From NCBI GenBank assembly GCA_902496185.1, contig CABUZX010000003.1, forward strand, positions 1 to 64,000: 64,000 nt of DNA. Direction: 5' to 3'. Below, one piece after another: positions 33,617-42,309 of this stretch. Source of the stretch: an uncultured Subdoligranulum sp. (GTDB lineage Bacteria; Bacillota; Clostridia; Christensenellales; CAG-314). The position numbers and the translations under genes were made by a program. Each line of letters opens with the position of its first letter. The first letter of the stretch is position 1. The notes beneath the pieces were generated by a model, which was given only the letters and a program-made list of their open reading frames with translations, was not told the origin of the DNA and ran no database searches.

Positions 33617-34006
33617 ATGGAAGAATCATTAATCAGATTGCGTATGAGCGCGCACGACGCTCATTACGGTGGAAATCTCGTAGACGGAGCAAGAATGCTC
33701 GGTTTGTTTGGCGACGTTGCAACGGAGTTACTTATTCGTCTCGACGGCGACGAAGGTTTGTTTTGCGCTTACGATAACGTAGAGTTTTTGGCGCCCGTAT
33801 ATGCGGGAGATTTTATTGAAGCTCGCGGACGTATCGTAAAGGTAGGCAATACTTCGCGCAAAATGGAGTTTGAAGCCGTCAAAATAATTGCCCCACGTCC
33901 CGACGTAAACGATTCTGCTGCTGACGTTTTGAAAACGCCTATAGTCGTATGCAGAGCAAGCGGTACTTGCGTTGTACCAAAAGACAAACAAAGGGGTAAA
34001 AATTAA
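33617..34006 (+). CDS. kal: 3-aminobutyryl-CoA ammonia-lyase
   Basis: Removes ammonia from L-3-aminobutyryl-CoA to give crotonyl-CoA, the deamination step of lysine fermentation. The 129-residue protein has a hotdog-type pattern: the N-terminal MSAHDAHYGGNLVDGARML helix segment, FLAPVYAGDFIEARGRI and the central strands. The length fits characterised Kal proteins (about 130). It is the first gene after the lysine riboswitch, with AGGAGGG (33603-33609) right after the terminator. Operon context makes the specific call; other hotdog thioesterases are the alternative. Confidence 0.9.
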   Translation: MEESLIRLRMSAHDAHYGGNLVDGARMLGLFGDVATELLIRLDGDEGLFCAYDNVEFLAPVYAGDFIEARGRIVKVGNTSRKMEFEAVKIIAPRPDVNDSAADVLKTPIVVCRASGTCVVPKDKQRGKN

Positions 34007-34007
34007 T

Positions 34008-34829
34008 ATGCAAAAACTAATTATTACTGCGGCAATTTGCGGTGCGGAAGTCACAAAACAACACAACCCTGCCGTCCCCTACACCGTTAAAGAAATAGCA
34101 AGAGAGGCAAAAAGCGCTTACGACGCAGGCGCGTCTATAATTCACTTGCACGTTCGCGAAGACGACGGAACTCCAACTCAAAGCGCAAAACGTTTTAAAG
34201 AGTGTATGGAAGCAATCAAAAAAGTTTGCCCCGACGTCATTATTCAACCTTCTACGGGTGGCGCCGTAGGTATGAGCAACGACGAAAGACTTCAACCCGT
34301 TTCGCTTTTGCCCGAAATGGCCACTTTGGATTGCGGTACGTGCAACTTTGGCGGAGACGAAATTTTTGTCAACACCGAAAACACAATTGTCGAATTTGCT
34401 CAAAAAATGACGGAAAAAGGCATCAAGCCGGAATGCGAAGTTTTTGACAAAGGTATGATAGATATGGCTTTAAGACTTGCAAAAAAAGGATATATCCCCT
34501 CACCGTTGCATTTCAATTTTGTAATGGGTGTAAACGGCGGTATAACGGGTACGGTAAGAGACCTTTTGTTTATGAAAGAAAGTATACCAAGCGACAGCAC
34601 TTTTACCGTATCGGGCGTAGGCAAATGCCAGTTAGAAATGGCAACGGCGTCCATCCTTTTGGGTGGTCACGTCCGCGTAGGTTTTGAAGACAACGTCTAT
34701 CTTAAAAAGGGCGTTTTGTTAAAAAGCAATGGCGAAATGGTAGAAAAAATAGTAGCAATAGCAAGACTTTTGGGCAGAGAAATTGCCACCCCTGACGAAA
34801 CGCGTCAAATATTGGGATTGAAAAATTAA
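34008..34829 (+). CDS. kce: 3-keto-5-aminohexanoate cleavage enzyme
   Basis: Condenses 3-keto-5-aminohexanoate with acetyl-CoA and cleaves it to acetoacetate and L-3-aminobutyryl-CoA. A BKACE (DUF849) family TIM-barrel protein. The Zn ligands His46 and His48 are in IIHLHVRED, and Glu227 in VGFEDN fits the third ligand; Glu14 and the PSTGG loop (81-85) are also conserved. Start chosen at ATG 34008, one base after the kal stop; an in-frame start at 33972 lies inside kal. 273 aa, typical of the family. Confidence 0.93.
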   Translation: MQKLIITAAICGAEVTKQHNPAVPYTVKEIAREAKSAYDAGASIIHLHVREDDGTPTQSAKRFKECMEAIKKVCPDVIIQPSTGGAVGMSNDERLQPVSLLPEMATLDCGTCNFGGDEIFVNTENTIVEFAQKMTEKGIKPECEVFDKGMIDMALRLAKKGYIPSPLHFNFVMGVNGGITGTVRDLLFMKESIPSDSTFTVSGVGKCQLEMATASILLGGHVRVGFEDNVYLKKGVLLKSNGEMVEKIVAIARLLGREIATPDETRQILGLKN

Positions 34830-34882
34830 AAATCAAAACATCAAAGTTATTTAAGACAGTACAAGGATAAAGGAGAATTTTT

Positions 34883-35926
34883 ATGGAAGAAATCAAAGGC
34901 AATAAATACGGTACGCATAGAGTTATAGAACCACAAGGTGTTTTGACTCAAGCCGCGCGTAAAATAGACAATGATATGAGCAAAGTTTACAGCAACGAAA
35001 TAGTATGCGACGTTATATCGCTCAACATTGACTCAGCCTCCTTCACTCAAATCGAAAAGGAAGCAGGCGGAGACGAAGAAAAAATCAAAGCCAAAATTAT
35101 GGAAATCGTAAACGAACGTGGCAAAATGCAAAACCCGGTCACTGGCAGTGGCGGAATGTTTATCGGAGTAGTTTCTCACGTTGGCAATGACCTGAAAAAC
35201 TGCGGTCTTAAAGTGGGCGACAAAATAGCTTCTTTAGTTTCGCTCTCTCTCACGCCGCTTAATATCACCAAAATCAAAGCCGTACATAAAGCAATAGATC
35301 GCGTAGACGTCGAAGCCAAAGCCGTCCTTTTTGAAAGCGGTCTCTACGCCGTTTTGCCCAACGATATGCCAGAAAATCTTGCTCTTGCAGCCCTTGACGT
35401 TGCAGGCGCACCAGCTCAAACGGCAAAACTCGTACAAAGCGGTGACACCGTACTCGTACTCGGCGCCGGCGGAAAAAGCGGTGTCTTGGTTTGTTATGAA
35501 GCAAAAAAACGCGCAGGTTGTACGGGTAAAGTCGTAGGCGTTGTTCTTTTTGAAGAAGACGCCCGCAAAATTAAGGAACTTGGTATCGTAGACGAAGTAA
35601 TCGTAGCTTCAGCAACCGAACCTATCACCGTACTTGAAAAGGCTCTCGAAGCTAACGACGGTAAGGAATACGACGTTTCCATCAACTGCGTAAACGTTCA
35701 AAATACTGAAATGACCACTATTTTGCCCGTACGCGACGGTGGTACGGTATACTTTTTCTCTATGGCTACGAGCTTTACAAAAGCCGCTTTGGGCGCTGAA
35801 GGCGCAGGCAAGGACGTAAATATGATTATCGGCAACGGATACACCAAAGGTCACGCCGAAATTACTCTTAACGAACTTCGTGAACACGAAGGAATTCGCA
35901 AACTTTTTGAAAATACTTACGCATAG
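34883..35926 (+). CDS. kdd: L-erythro-3,5-diaminohexanoate dehydrogenase
   Basis: Oxidatively deaminates 3,5-diaminohexanoate to 3-keto-5-aminohexanoate with NAD(P)+. It has an alcohol-dehydrogenase-like medium-chain layout: an N-terminal catalytic region with VVSHVG and KVGDKIASLVS, then a Rossmann site LVLGAGGKSG (191-200). The 347 residues match described Kdd proteins. The start follows AAGGAG. It lies between kce and kamA in the usual cluster. Confidence 0.92.
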   Translation: MEEIKGNKYGTHRVIEPQGVLTQAARKIDNDMSKVYSNEIVCDVISLNIDSASFTQIEKEAGGDEEKIKAKIMEIVNERGKMQNPVTGSGGMFIGVVSHVGNDLKNCGLKVGDKIASLVSLSLTPLNITKIKAVHKAIDRVDVEAKAVLFESGLYAVLPNDMPENLALAALDVAGAPAQTAKLVQSGDTVLVLGAGGKSGVLVCYEAKKRAGCTGKVVGVVLFEEDARKIKELGIVDEVIVASATEPITVLEKALEANDGKEYDVSINCVNVQNTEMTTILPVRDGGTVYFFSMATSFTKAALGAEGAGKDVNMIIGNGYTKGHAEITLNELREHEGIRKLFENTYA

Positions 35927-35935
35927 GAGTAAACT

Positions 35936-37180
35936 ATGGATAGAAAAATTTTTACCGATATACCCGATAAGGATTGGAACGATTGGAAATGGCAAATTCG
36001 CAACCGCATTGAAACGCTTGATCAATTAAAAAAATACGTTAATCTCACTCCCGACGAAGAAGAAGGTGTAAAAAAATGCCTTGGCAAACTACGTATGGCT
36101 ATTACACCCTACTATCTTTCACTTATAGACCTTGACGACCCATACGACCCCGTACGCAGGCAAGCTATACCTACGGCAGACGAACTTTTCGTTTCTTCCG
36201 CCGATCTTGACGACCCCTTGCACGAAGACACCGACAGTCCCGTGCCCGGCCTTACTCACCGTTATCCCGACAGAGTATTGCTTTTGACTACAGACCAATG
36301 CTCTATGTATTGCCGTCATTGCACGCGCAGACGCTTTGCAGGACAACACGATTGCGAAGTAAGCAACGACAAAATAGATAAATGTATCGAATACGTACGC
36401 AACCACCCCGAAGTACGCGACGTGTTACTTTCTGGCGGAGACGTACTTTGCTTGTCGGACGAAAAGTTGGAGTACATTATTTCTAAACTGCGCGAGATAG
36501 AACACGTTGAAATTATCCGTCTCGGCAGTCGTACGCCAATAGTTATGCCACAGCGCATTACCAAAGAGCTTTGCGATATGCTAAAGAAATATCATCCAAT
36601 TTGGCTCAATACGCATTTCAATCACCCGAAAGAAATGACGCCCGAAGCCAAACGCGCTTGCGCAATGCTTGCAGACGCAGGTATTCCTCTCGGAAACCAA
36701 AGCGTATTGCTTGCAGGCGTAAACGATTGCCCTGCGGTAATGAAAAAACTTGTTCACGAATTGGTAAAAGCGCGCGTACGCCCCTACTACATTTATCAAT
36801 GCGATTTGTCAATGGGCTTGGAGCATTTCCGTACGCCCGTTTCAAAGGGAATAGAAATAATCGAAGCTTTGCGCGGACATACTTCCGGCTATGCCGTGCC
36901 AACTTTTGTAGTCGACGCGCCCGGTGGCGGTGGAAAAATACCCGTCATGCCAAACTATCTTATTTCGCAATCTCCTGACAAAGTGATTTTGCGTAACTTT
37001 GAAGGCGTTATTACAACCTACACTCAACCTCTTGACTACAAAAATCAATGTCATTGCAAAGACTGCGAAGAAAAACGCAAACAAATGCAGGGCGTTGCGG
37101 GATTGCTTGAAGGTAATGCAATGAGTCTCGAACCGGCAAATCTCGAAAGACGTAAACGTCACTCAAAGGAGAAACAATGA
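35936..37180 (+). CDS. kamA: L-lysine 2,3-aminomutase
   Basis: First step of the pathway: converts L-lysine to L-beta-lysine using S-adenosylmethionine, a [4Fe-4S] cluster and PLP. The radical SAM cysteines are C122, C126 and C129 (CSMYCRHC), the PLP-linked Lys is K334 in PGGGGKIP, and the zinc-site cysteines include C265 and C372/C374/C377 (CHCKDC). The 414 residues are almost equal to the 416-residue Clostridium subterminale enzyme. It overlaps kamD by four bases. The C-terminus after residue 390 is charged and tail-like. Confidence 0.97.
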   Translation: MDRKIFTDIPDKDWNDWKWQIRNRIETLDQLKKYVNLTPDEEEGVKKCLGKLRMAITPYYLSLIDLDDPYDPVRRQAIPTADELFVSSADLDDPLHEDTDSPVPGLTHRYPDRVLLLTTDQCSMYCRHCTRRRFAGQHDCEVSNDKIDKCIEYVRNHPEVRDVLLSGGDVLCLSDEKLEYIISKLREIEHVEIIRLGSRTPIVMPQRITKELCDMLKKYHPIWLNTHFNHPKEMTPEAKRACAMLADAGIPLGNQSVLLAGVNDCPAVMKKLVHELVKARVRPYYIYQCDLSMGLEHFRTPVSKGIEIIEALRGHTSGYAVPTFVVDAPGGGGKIPVMPNYLISQSPDKVILRNFEGVITTYTQPLDYKNQCHCKDCEEKRKQMQGVAGLLEGNAMSLEPANLERRKRHSKEKQ

Positions 37181-38730
37181 GCAAACTTAATTTAGACAAA
37201 AATTTAATCAATAAAGCAAGAGCCCACGCAAAAAATATAGCGCGCGATACTCAAAACTTTATTGACAAGCATACTACCGTCACGGTTGAACGTACCGTTT
37301 GCCGTCTGCTTGGTATCGACGGAGTAAACGCCTTTGAAAATCCCCTACCCAACGTAGTTGTCGAACATCTCGTAGACAAAAATATACTTTCGGGCGGGAG
37401 CGCATATTACGTAGGCAACGCCATTTGCAATCTCGGTCTTTCCCCGCAACAAATAGCGGAAGGAATTAACAAGGGCGAAATCGACCTATCTACGTTGCCA
37501 CGCAAAGATATTACGGAAGTAAGAAAAGCCCTTGCTTTATACGTCGATAATACCATCAACAAAATAGACGGCAACGTCAAAGCAAGACAATCTTACCTTG
37601 ATAGATTTGGAGACAAACAAGGAGCGTATTTGTACATCATAGTTGCAACAGGCAACATTTACGAAGATATAGTTCAGGCAAAAGCAGCGGCAAAACAAGG
37701 CGCTGATATTATTGCCGTTATCCGTACAACTGGACAAAGCTTATTGGACTACGTCCCCTACGGCGCAACGACGGAAGGTTTTGGCGGTACTTACGCCACG
37801 CAAGAAAATTTCCGTCTTATGCGAAAAGCGCTGGATGAAGTCAGCGAAGAAGAACACCGCTACATAAGACTTTGCAACTACTGTTCGGGATTATGTATGC
37901 CGGAAATCGCCGCTATGGGCGCATTGGAAAGATTAGACGTAATGCTCAACGACGCTTTGTACGGTATTTTATTCCGTGACATCAATATGAAACGTACGAT
38001 AATTGACCAATTTTTCTCACGCGTAATTAACGGTTACGCAGGGGTAATCATTAACACAGGCGAGGACAATTATCTTACTACTGCCGACGCAGTTGAGGAA
38101 GCTCATACCGTACTTGCCTCGCAATTTTTAAACGAGCAATTTGCATTGCTCGCAGGTTTGCCTGAATCTCAAATGGGGTTAGGTCACGCCTTTGAAATAG
38201 ACCCTGCCGTTAAAAATGGATTTTTAATGGAATTGGCGCAAGCTCAAATGGCAAGAGAAATATTCCCCAACGCTCCGCTCAAATATATGCCTCCGACAAA
38301 ACACATGACTGGCAATATTTTCCGTGGACATATTCAAGACGCGCTCTTTAATATGGTAACCGTTATGACGGGACAAAAATTGCATTTACTCGGTATGATG
38401 ACGGAAGCTTTGCATACGCCCTTTATGTCGGACAGAGCGCTTGCTATCGAAAACGCACAATACGTATTTAATACGATGGCGGATTTAGGCGACGAAATCA
38501 ACTTTAAGGAAGGTGGTTTTATTCAATCCCGCGCGCACGAAGTATTGTCAAAAACCACTACTTTGCTCGGCGAAATTGAAAAAAATTCACTGTTTACTTC
38601 CCTATCTAAGGGAGTTTTTGCCGATATTAAACGTCCGCAGGACGGCGGTAAAGGTCTCAACGGCGTGGTAGAAAAGGATTCCGTCTACTTTAACCCGTTT
38701 GTAGAAAAAATGTTGGAGGGAAAAAGATGA
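37177..38730 (+). CDS. kamD: Lysine 5,6-aminomutase alpha subunit
   Basis: Large subunit of the adenosylcobalamin- and PLP-dependent enzyme that moves the terminal amino group of beta-lysine to give 3,5-diaminohexanoate. The 517-residue sequence forms a TIM-barrel-like body with the conserved AAKQGADIIAVIRTTGQSLLDYVP segment (about 168-191) and a KYMPPTKHMTGNIFRGH stretch near 370. Start ATG at 37177 follows AAAGGAG and overlaps the kamA stop (ATGA); kamE overlaps its stop the same way. Confidence 0.96.
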   Translation: MSKLNLDKNLINKARAHAKNIARDTQNFIDKHTTVTVERTVCRLLGIDGVNAFENPLPNVVVEHLVDKNILSGGSAYYVGNAICNLGLSPQQIAEGINKGEIDLSTLPRKDITEVRKALALYVDNTINKIDGNVKARQSYLDRFGDKQGAYLYIIVATGNIYEDIVQAKAAAKQGADIIAVIRTTGQSLLDYVPYGATTEGFGGTYATQENFRLMRKALDEVSEEEHRYIRLCNYCSGLCMPEIAAMGALERLDVMLNDALYGILFRDINMKRTIIDQFFSRVINGYAGVIINTGEDNYLTTADAVEEAHTVLASQFLNEQFALLAGLPESQMGLGHAFEIDPAVKNGFLMELAQAQMAREIFPNAPLKYMPPTKHMTGNIFRGHIQDALFNMVTVMTGQKLHLLGMMTEALHTPFMSDRALAIENAQYVFNTMADLGDEINFKEGGFIQSRAHEVLSKTTTLLGEIEKNSLFTSLSKGVFADIKRPQDGGKGLNGVVEKDSVYFNPFVEKMLEGKR

Positions 38731-39515
38731 GCGGAGGACTTTATAACTTGCACAAAAGCAACGTCGATACCACCCTTGATCTCGAAGCTATCAAGCCGTA
38801 TGGCGATACAATGAACGACGGAAAGGTTCAGTTGAGTTTTACCCTACCCGTCACAAACGACGACCGCGGACAAGAAGCAGCAAAACTGCTTGCAAAAAAG
38901 ATGGGACTTTTAGAACCTTCCGTTGCGCTGGCAAAAACCTTAGACAAAGATTTTACTTTTTACGTCGTTTACGGCGAATGTACTCATACGGTAAATTACA
39001 ACAAAATTAAAGTTGCCACGGTAGAAAACGACGTATTGTCAATGGAAGAAACAAATCTGTTTATTAAGGAAAATTTTGGGCGCAAACTCGTGGTCATTGG
39101 AGCCTCTACCGGCACAGACGCTCATACCGTCGGTATAGACGCTATTATGAACCGCAAAGGCTTTGCAGGACACTACGGACTTGAGCGTTACGAAATGATT
39201 GAAGCGCTTAATATGGGTAGTCAAGTAACTAACGAAGACTTTATCAAAAAAGCAAAGGAACTAAAAGCAGATATAATGTTGGTAAGTCAAACTGTCACTC
39301 AAAAGGACGTTCATATCAAAAATCTTACCGAGCTTATTGAACTTATGGAGGCGGAAAACTTGCGCGATAAAGTTATATTATGTTGCGGTGGCGCAAGAAT
39401 CACCCATGAACTTGCAAAAGAACTTGGCTATGACGCTGGATTTGGTTCTGGCAAATTTGCCGAAGACGTTATTTCCTTTGCCGTTACCGAAATGGTAAAA
39501 CGTAATATGAAATAA
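38727..39515 (+). CDS. kamE: Lysine 5,6-aminomutase beta subunit (B12-binding)
   Basis: Small subunit carrying cobalamin and PLP. The B12 motif DAHTVG (131-136) places His133 as the cobalt ligand, and Lys144 (MNRKGF) is the PLP lysine; both numbers equal those known for the Clostridium sticklandii enzyme. The C-terminal part shows LVSQTVTQ and GGARITHELAKELGYD, the remaining cobalamin-fold elements. 262 residues. Its start overlaps kamD by four bases, fitting fixed stoichiometry. Confidence 0.97.
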   Translation: MSGGLYNLHKSNVDTTLDLEAIKPYGDTMNDGKVQLSFTLPVTNDDRGQEAAKLLAKKMGLLEPSVALAKTLDKDFTFYVVYGECTHTVNYNKIKVATVENDVLSMEETNLFIKENFGRKLVVIGASTGTDAHTVGIDAIMNRKGFAGHYGLERYEMIEALNMGSQVTNEDFIKKAKELKADIMLVSQTVTQKDVHIKNLTELIELMEAENLRDKVILCCGGARITHELAKELGYDAGFGSGKFAEDVISFAVTEMVKRNMK

Positions 39516-39553
39516 AATACCCCAAAAATAAAAAATAAAGGAGGTTGAACAAA

Positions 39554-40216
39554 TTGAAAAACAAACTTGTTAGTCTCGAAAAGGCTTTAGACCTTATTAA
39601 AGACGGTGACGTCGTTATGTACGGCGGTTTTATCGGAGTAGGCACTCCTGAAACAATAGTCGACGGATTGGTTGCAAAAAAAACAGGCAACCTTACCATC
39701 ATTGGCAACGATACGGGCAAACCCGGAAAAGGCGTTTCTAAACTTATTGCGGCGCGTCTCGTTAAAAAAGTAATTGCATCACACATTGGCACAAACCCCG
39801 AAACGGGCGCTTTGATGAGTAGCGGAGAGTTGGAAGTAGAACTTGTACCTCAAGGCACTCTTGCGGAACGTATCCGCGCGGGTGGTTATGGCTTGGGTGG
39901 TATACTCACCCCTACCGGACTCAATACCGAAGTTGCCACAGGCAAGCAAATAATAAACGTTGACGGAAAAGATTATCTCCTCGAAAAACCCCTACGCGCA
40001 AACGTGGCAATTTTAAGAGGTTCTTTAGTTGACGAAGCAGGCAACGTATATTACAACGGAACTACACGCAACTTTAATCCGCTGGTAGCAACCGCCGCCG
40101 ACGTAGTAATAGTAGAAGCAGAAAAATACGTCAAAGCAGGCGAAATTCCGCAGGAGCACGTAATGACGCCGGGGATTATGGTAGATTATATAGTACTCGA
40201 AGGAGGTAAAAACTAA
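39554..40216 (+). CDS. atoD: Acetoacetate/butyryl-CoA CoA-transferase alpha subunit
   Basis: Family I CoA-transferase subunit A. The pattern KALDLIKDGDVVMYGGFIGVGTPE and the TGKPGKG/EVELVPQGTLAERIRAGG stretch are characteristic. In this pathway the enzyme swaps CoA between butyryl-CoA and acetoacetate, releasing butyrate. Start: TTG at 39554, nine bases after GGAGG (39540-39544); a TTG at 39545 touches the ribosome binding site and is unlikely. 220 aa. The acceptor cannot be decided from sequence; acetate is an alternative to acetoacetate. Confidence 0.92.
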   Translation: MKNKLVSLEKALDLIKDGDVVMYGGFIGVGTPETIVDGLVAKKTGNLTIIGNDTGKPGKGVSKLIAARLVKKVIASHIGTNPETGALMSSGELEVELVPQGTLAERIRAGGYGLGGILTPTGLNTEVATGKQIINVDGKDYLLEKPLRANVAILRGSLVDEAGNVYYNGTTRNFNPLVATAADVVIVEAEKYVKAGEIPQEHVMTPGIMVDYIVLEGGKN

Positions 40217-40863
40217 TGGATGATGCAAAAACCATTATAGCGCGTCGCGCGTCAAAAGAACTCCAAAACGGAGATATAGTCAATCTCGGTATCGGTTTGC
40301 CCACTATGGTAGCTCAATTTTTGTCCCCCGACCTTGATATAACATTTCAATCGGAAAACGGAATTTTGGGTATGGGCGCGGAAGAAAAGGAAAATCCTAA
40401 CCCCGACGTTATAAACGCGGGCGGAGCTTTCGTAAACGTTTTGCCTCACGGCGTATTTTTTGACTCTGCTACGTCATTTGGTATTATCCGTGGCGGTCAC
40501 GTTGACAAAACTATTCTCGGAGCGCTTCAAATAGACCAAGAAGGCTCTCTTGCAAGCCATATCGTCCCCGGCAAATTAGTACCGGGTATGGGCGGAGCAA
40601 TGGATTTGGTTGTCGGAGCAAAAAAAGTCATTGTTGTCACAACTCATACTGCCAAAGGCGCGCCAAAAATCCTAAAAAAATGCACCTTGCCCTTAACTGC
40701 TTTTAACAAAGTCAACCGCATAATAACGGAACTTGCGGTAATAGATTGCACGGAAAAAGGCTTGGTACTGCGTGAAAGACACGTTTCTACCACGATAGAA
40801 GAAATTCAATCTTTGACGGAAGCCACCTTGATTATTCCCGAAAAAGTAGAGGTTTTTGAATAA
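40216..40863 (+). CDS. atoA: Acetoacetate/butyryl-CoA CoA-transferase beta subunit
   Basis: Subunit B of the same heteromer. The catalytic glutamate is Glu47 in SENG (46-49), as in the family I motif SENG. GGAMDLVVGAKKVIV is another conserved stretch. 215 residues. ATG 40216 shares its first base with the atoD stop (TAATG) and has GGAGG at 40201-40205. It is the last gene of the riboswitch-controlled operon. Confidence 0.94.
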   Translation: MDDAKTIIARRASKELQNGDIVNLGIGLPTMVAQFLSPDLDITFQSENGILGMGAEEKENPNPDVINAGGAFVNVLPHGVFFDSATSFGIIRGGHVDKTILGALQIDQEGSLASHIVPGKLVPGMGGAMDLVVGAKKVIVVTTHTAKGAPKILKKCTLPLTAFNKVNRIITELAVIDCTEKGLVLRERHVSTTIEEIQSLTEATLIIPEKVEVFE

Positions 40864-40878
40864 AAAAGTATACAAAAA

Positions 40879-40911
40879 ACATCCGATTAGTTTAATCGGA
40901 TGTTTTTTTTG
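40879..40911 (+). terminator. Bidirectional intrinsic terminator of the lysine operon
   Basis: ACATCCGATTA and AATCGGATGT form the stem (loop GTTT), followed by T8; A-rich sequence before it serves nfnB on the other strand. Confidence 0.92.
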
Positions 40912-40920
40912 TTTTGTAAA

Positions 40921-42309
40921 TCATTTTTTGTTTTTAAGATAATTGTCAATACCTTTTGCTGCGGTTTTGCCTGCATCCATAGCAAGTATTACCGTTGCAG
41001 GTCCCGTAACTGCGTCACCACCTGCAAATACGCCCAATCTCGTAGTCATACCGTTTTCATCTACGATAATATTTCCTTTTTTGTCCGTCTGAATACCGTA
41101 AGTTGACGCTACCACCAAATCGCTTGACCCCGTACCGATAGACATTATAACGCAATCGGTATCTATCACAAAATTGCTGTTGGGTTTTTCTATAGGAGAT
41201 CTACGCCCGCTTTCGTCCGGCTCACCAAGAGTCATTTCTACACATTCAATACCTTTGACAAAGAAATTTTCGTCTCCGATAATTTTGACTGGATTTGTCA
41301 AAAGTTTAAATTCTATTCCTTCCTCCTCTGCGTGTACGACTTCGTCCGCGCGTGAAGGCAACTCGTCTCGACTGCGACGGTATACTATCGTAACTTTTGC
41401 TCCAAATCGAATAGCGCAACGGGCGGCATCCATTGCTACGTTTCCACCGCCTACTACTACGTATTTTTTTGCATGCAACAGTGGTGTATCAAACTTTTCG
41501 TCGTATGCGTTCATAAGGTTAACTCGCATTAAAAATTCGTTAGCAGAATAAACGCCGTTGAGATTTTCGCCCTCTATCCCCATAAATTTAGGCGTAGCCG
41601 ATCCGTTACCAACAAATACTGCGGAAAAACCCTCGGCAAACATATCGTCAACCGTCAAAGTTTTGCCCACTACCGCGTTTGTAATAAATTTTACCCCGAG
41701 GGATCTTAAAGAACTTATTTCCCTTTCAACCACTTTTGCAGGCAAAATAAATTCAGGTATACCATAAGTCAAAATTCCACCAGTCGTATGCAAAGCTTCG
41801 TAAACTGTGACGGAATATCCCATTTTTGCAAGGTCTGCGGCGCAAGTAAGCCCCGCAGGACCACTACCAACTATAGCAACGCTCTTTCCATTTGGTGTGG
41901 GAATTTCCTCCTTTTGCTGGCAATTTTGATAATACCAGTCGGCTACAAATCTTTCCAACCTACCAATACCTACGGGCTCGCCTTTGATACCCCTTACGCA
42001 GTATTTTTCGCACTGTTTTTCTTGTGGGCATACGCGTCCACAAATTGCAGGCAAGTTGCTGGTCCTTGAAATTATTTCGTAAGCTTTTGCAATATTGCCT
42101 TGTCTTATCTGTTCGATAAACGCAGGTATATCGTTTTGTACGGGACAACCCTTTGTGGCGCAAGGCTTGTGTTTGCAGTTTAAACATCTTTCCGCCTCAT
42201 TTTTTGCCGTTTGGAGATCGTAGCCCGTCTCTACTTCCCCAAAATTATTTATTCTTTCCTTTGCGTCCTGCGTTGGAATAGGATATTTTTTTAAAGACAT
42301 ATCAGGCAT
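40921..42309 (-). CDS. nfnB: NADH-dependent ferredoxin:NADP oxidoreductase large subunit (NfnB; GltD-like)
   Basis: Flavin protein of the GltD/SudA family. The N-terminal cluster region has C42, C45, C50 and C55 (CLNCKHKPC...C) and a second group CGRVCPQEKQC near 90-104, then a FAD Rossmann site GSGPAGLTCA and an NADPH site VVVGGGNVAMDAAR. 462 residues. Pairing with the ferredoxin-NADP reductase-like subunit upstream makes it NfnB, which by electron bifurcation links reduced ferredoxin plus NADH to NADPH; sulfide dehydrogenase or a lone glutamate synthase small subunit are the alternatives. Confidence 0.88.
   Translation of the reverse strand: MPDMSLKKYPIPTQDAKERINNFGEVETGYDLQTAKNEAERCLNCKHKPCATKGCPVQNDIPAFIEQIRQGNIAKAYEIISRTSNLPAICGRVCPQEKQCEKYCVRGIKGEPVGIGRLERFVADWYYQNCQQKEEIPTPNGKSVAIVGSGPAGLTCAADLAKMGYSVTVYEALHTTGGILTYGIPEFILPAKVVEREISSLRSLGVKFITNAVVGKTLTVDDMFAEGFSAVFVGNGSATPKFMGIEGENLNGVYSANEFLMRVNLMNAYDEKFDTPLLHAKKYVVVGGGNVAMDAARCAIRFGAKVTIVYRRSRDELPSRADEVVHAEEEGIEFKLLTNPVKIIGDENFFVKGIECVEMTLGEPDESGRRSPIEKPNSNFVIDTDCVIMSIGTGSSDLVVASTYGIQTDKKGNIIVDENGMTTRLGVFAGGDAVTGPATVILAMDAGKTAAKGIDNYLKNKK

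Noticed and set aside
36571..36978. Alternative plus-strand frame inside kamA
   Set aside because: It is the shadow of a highly conserved gene, Arg-rich and without its own ribosome binding site.
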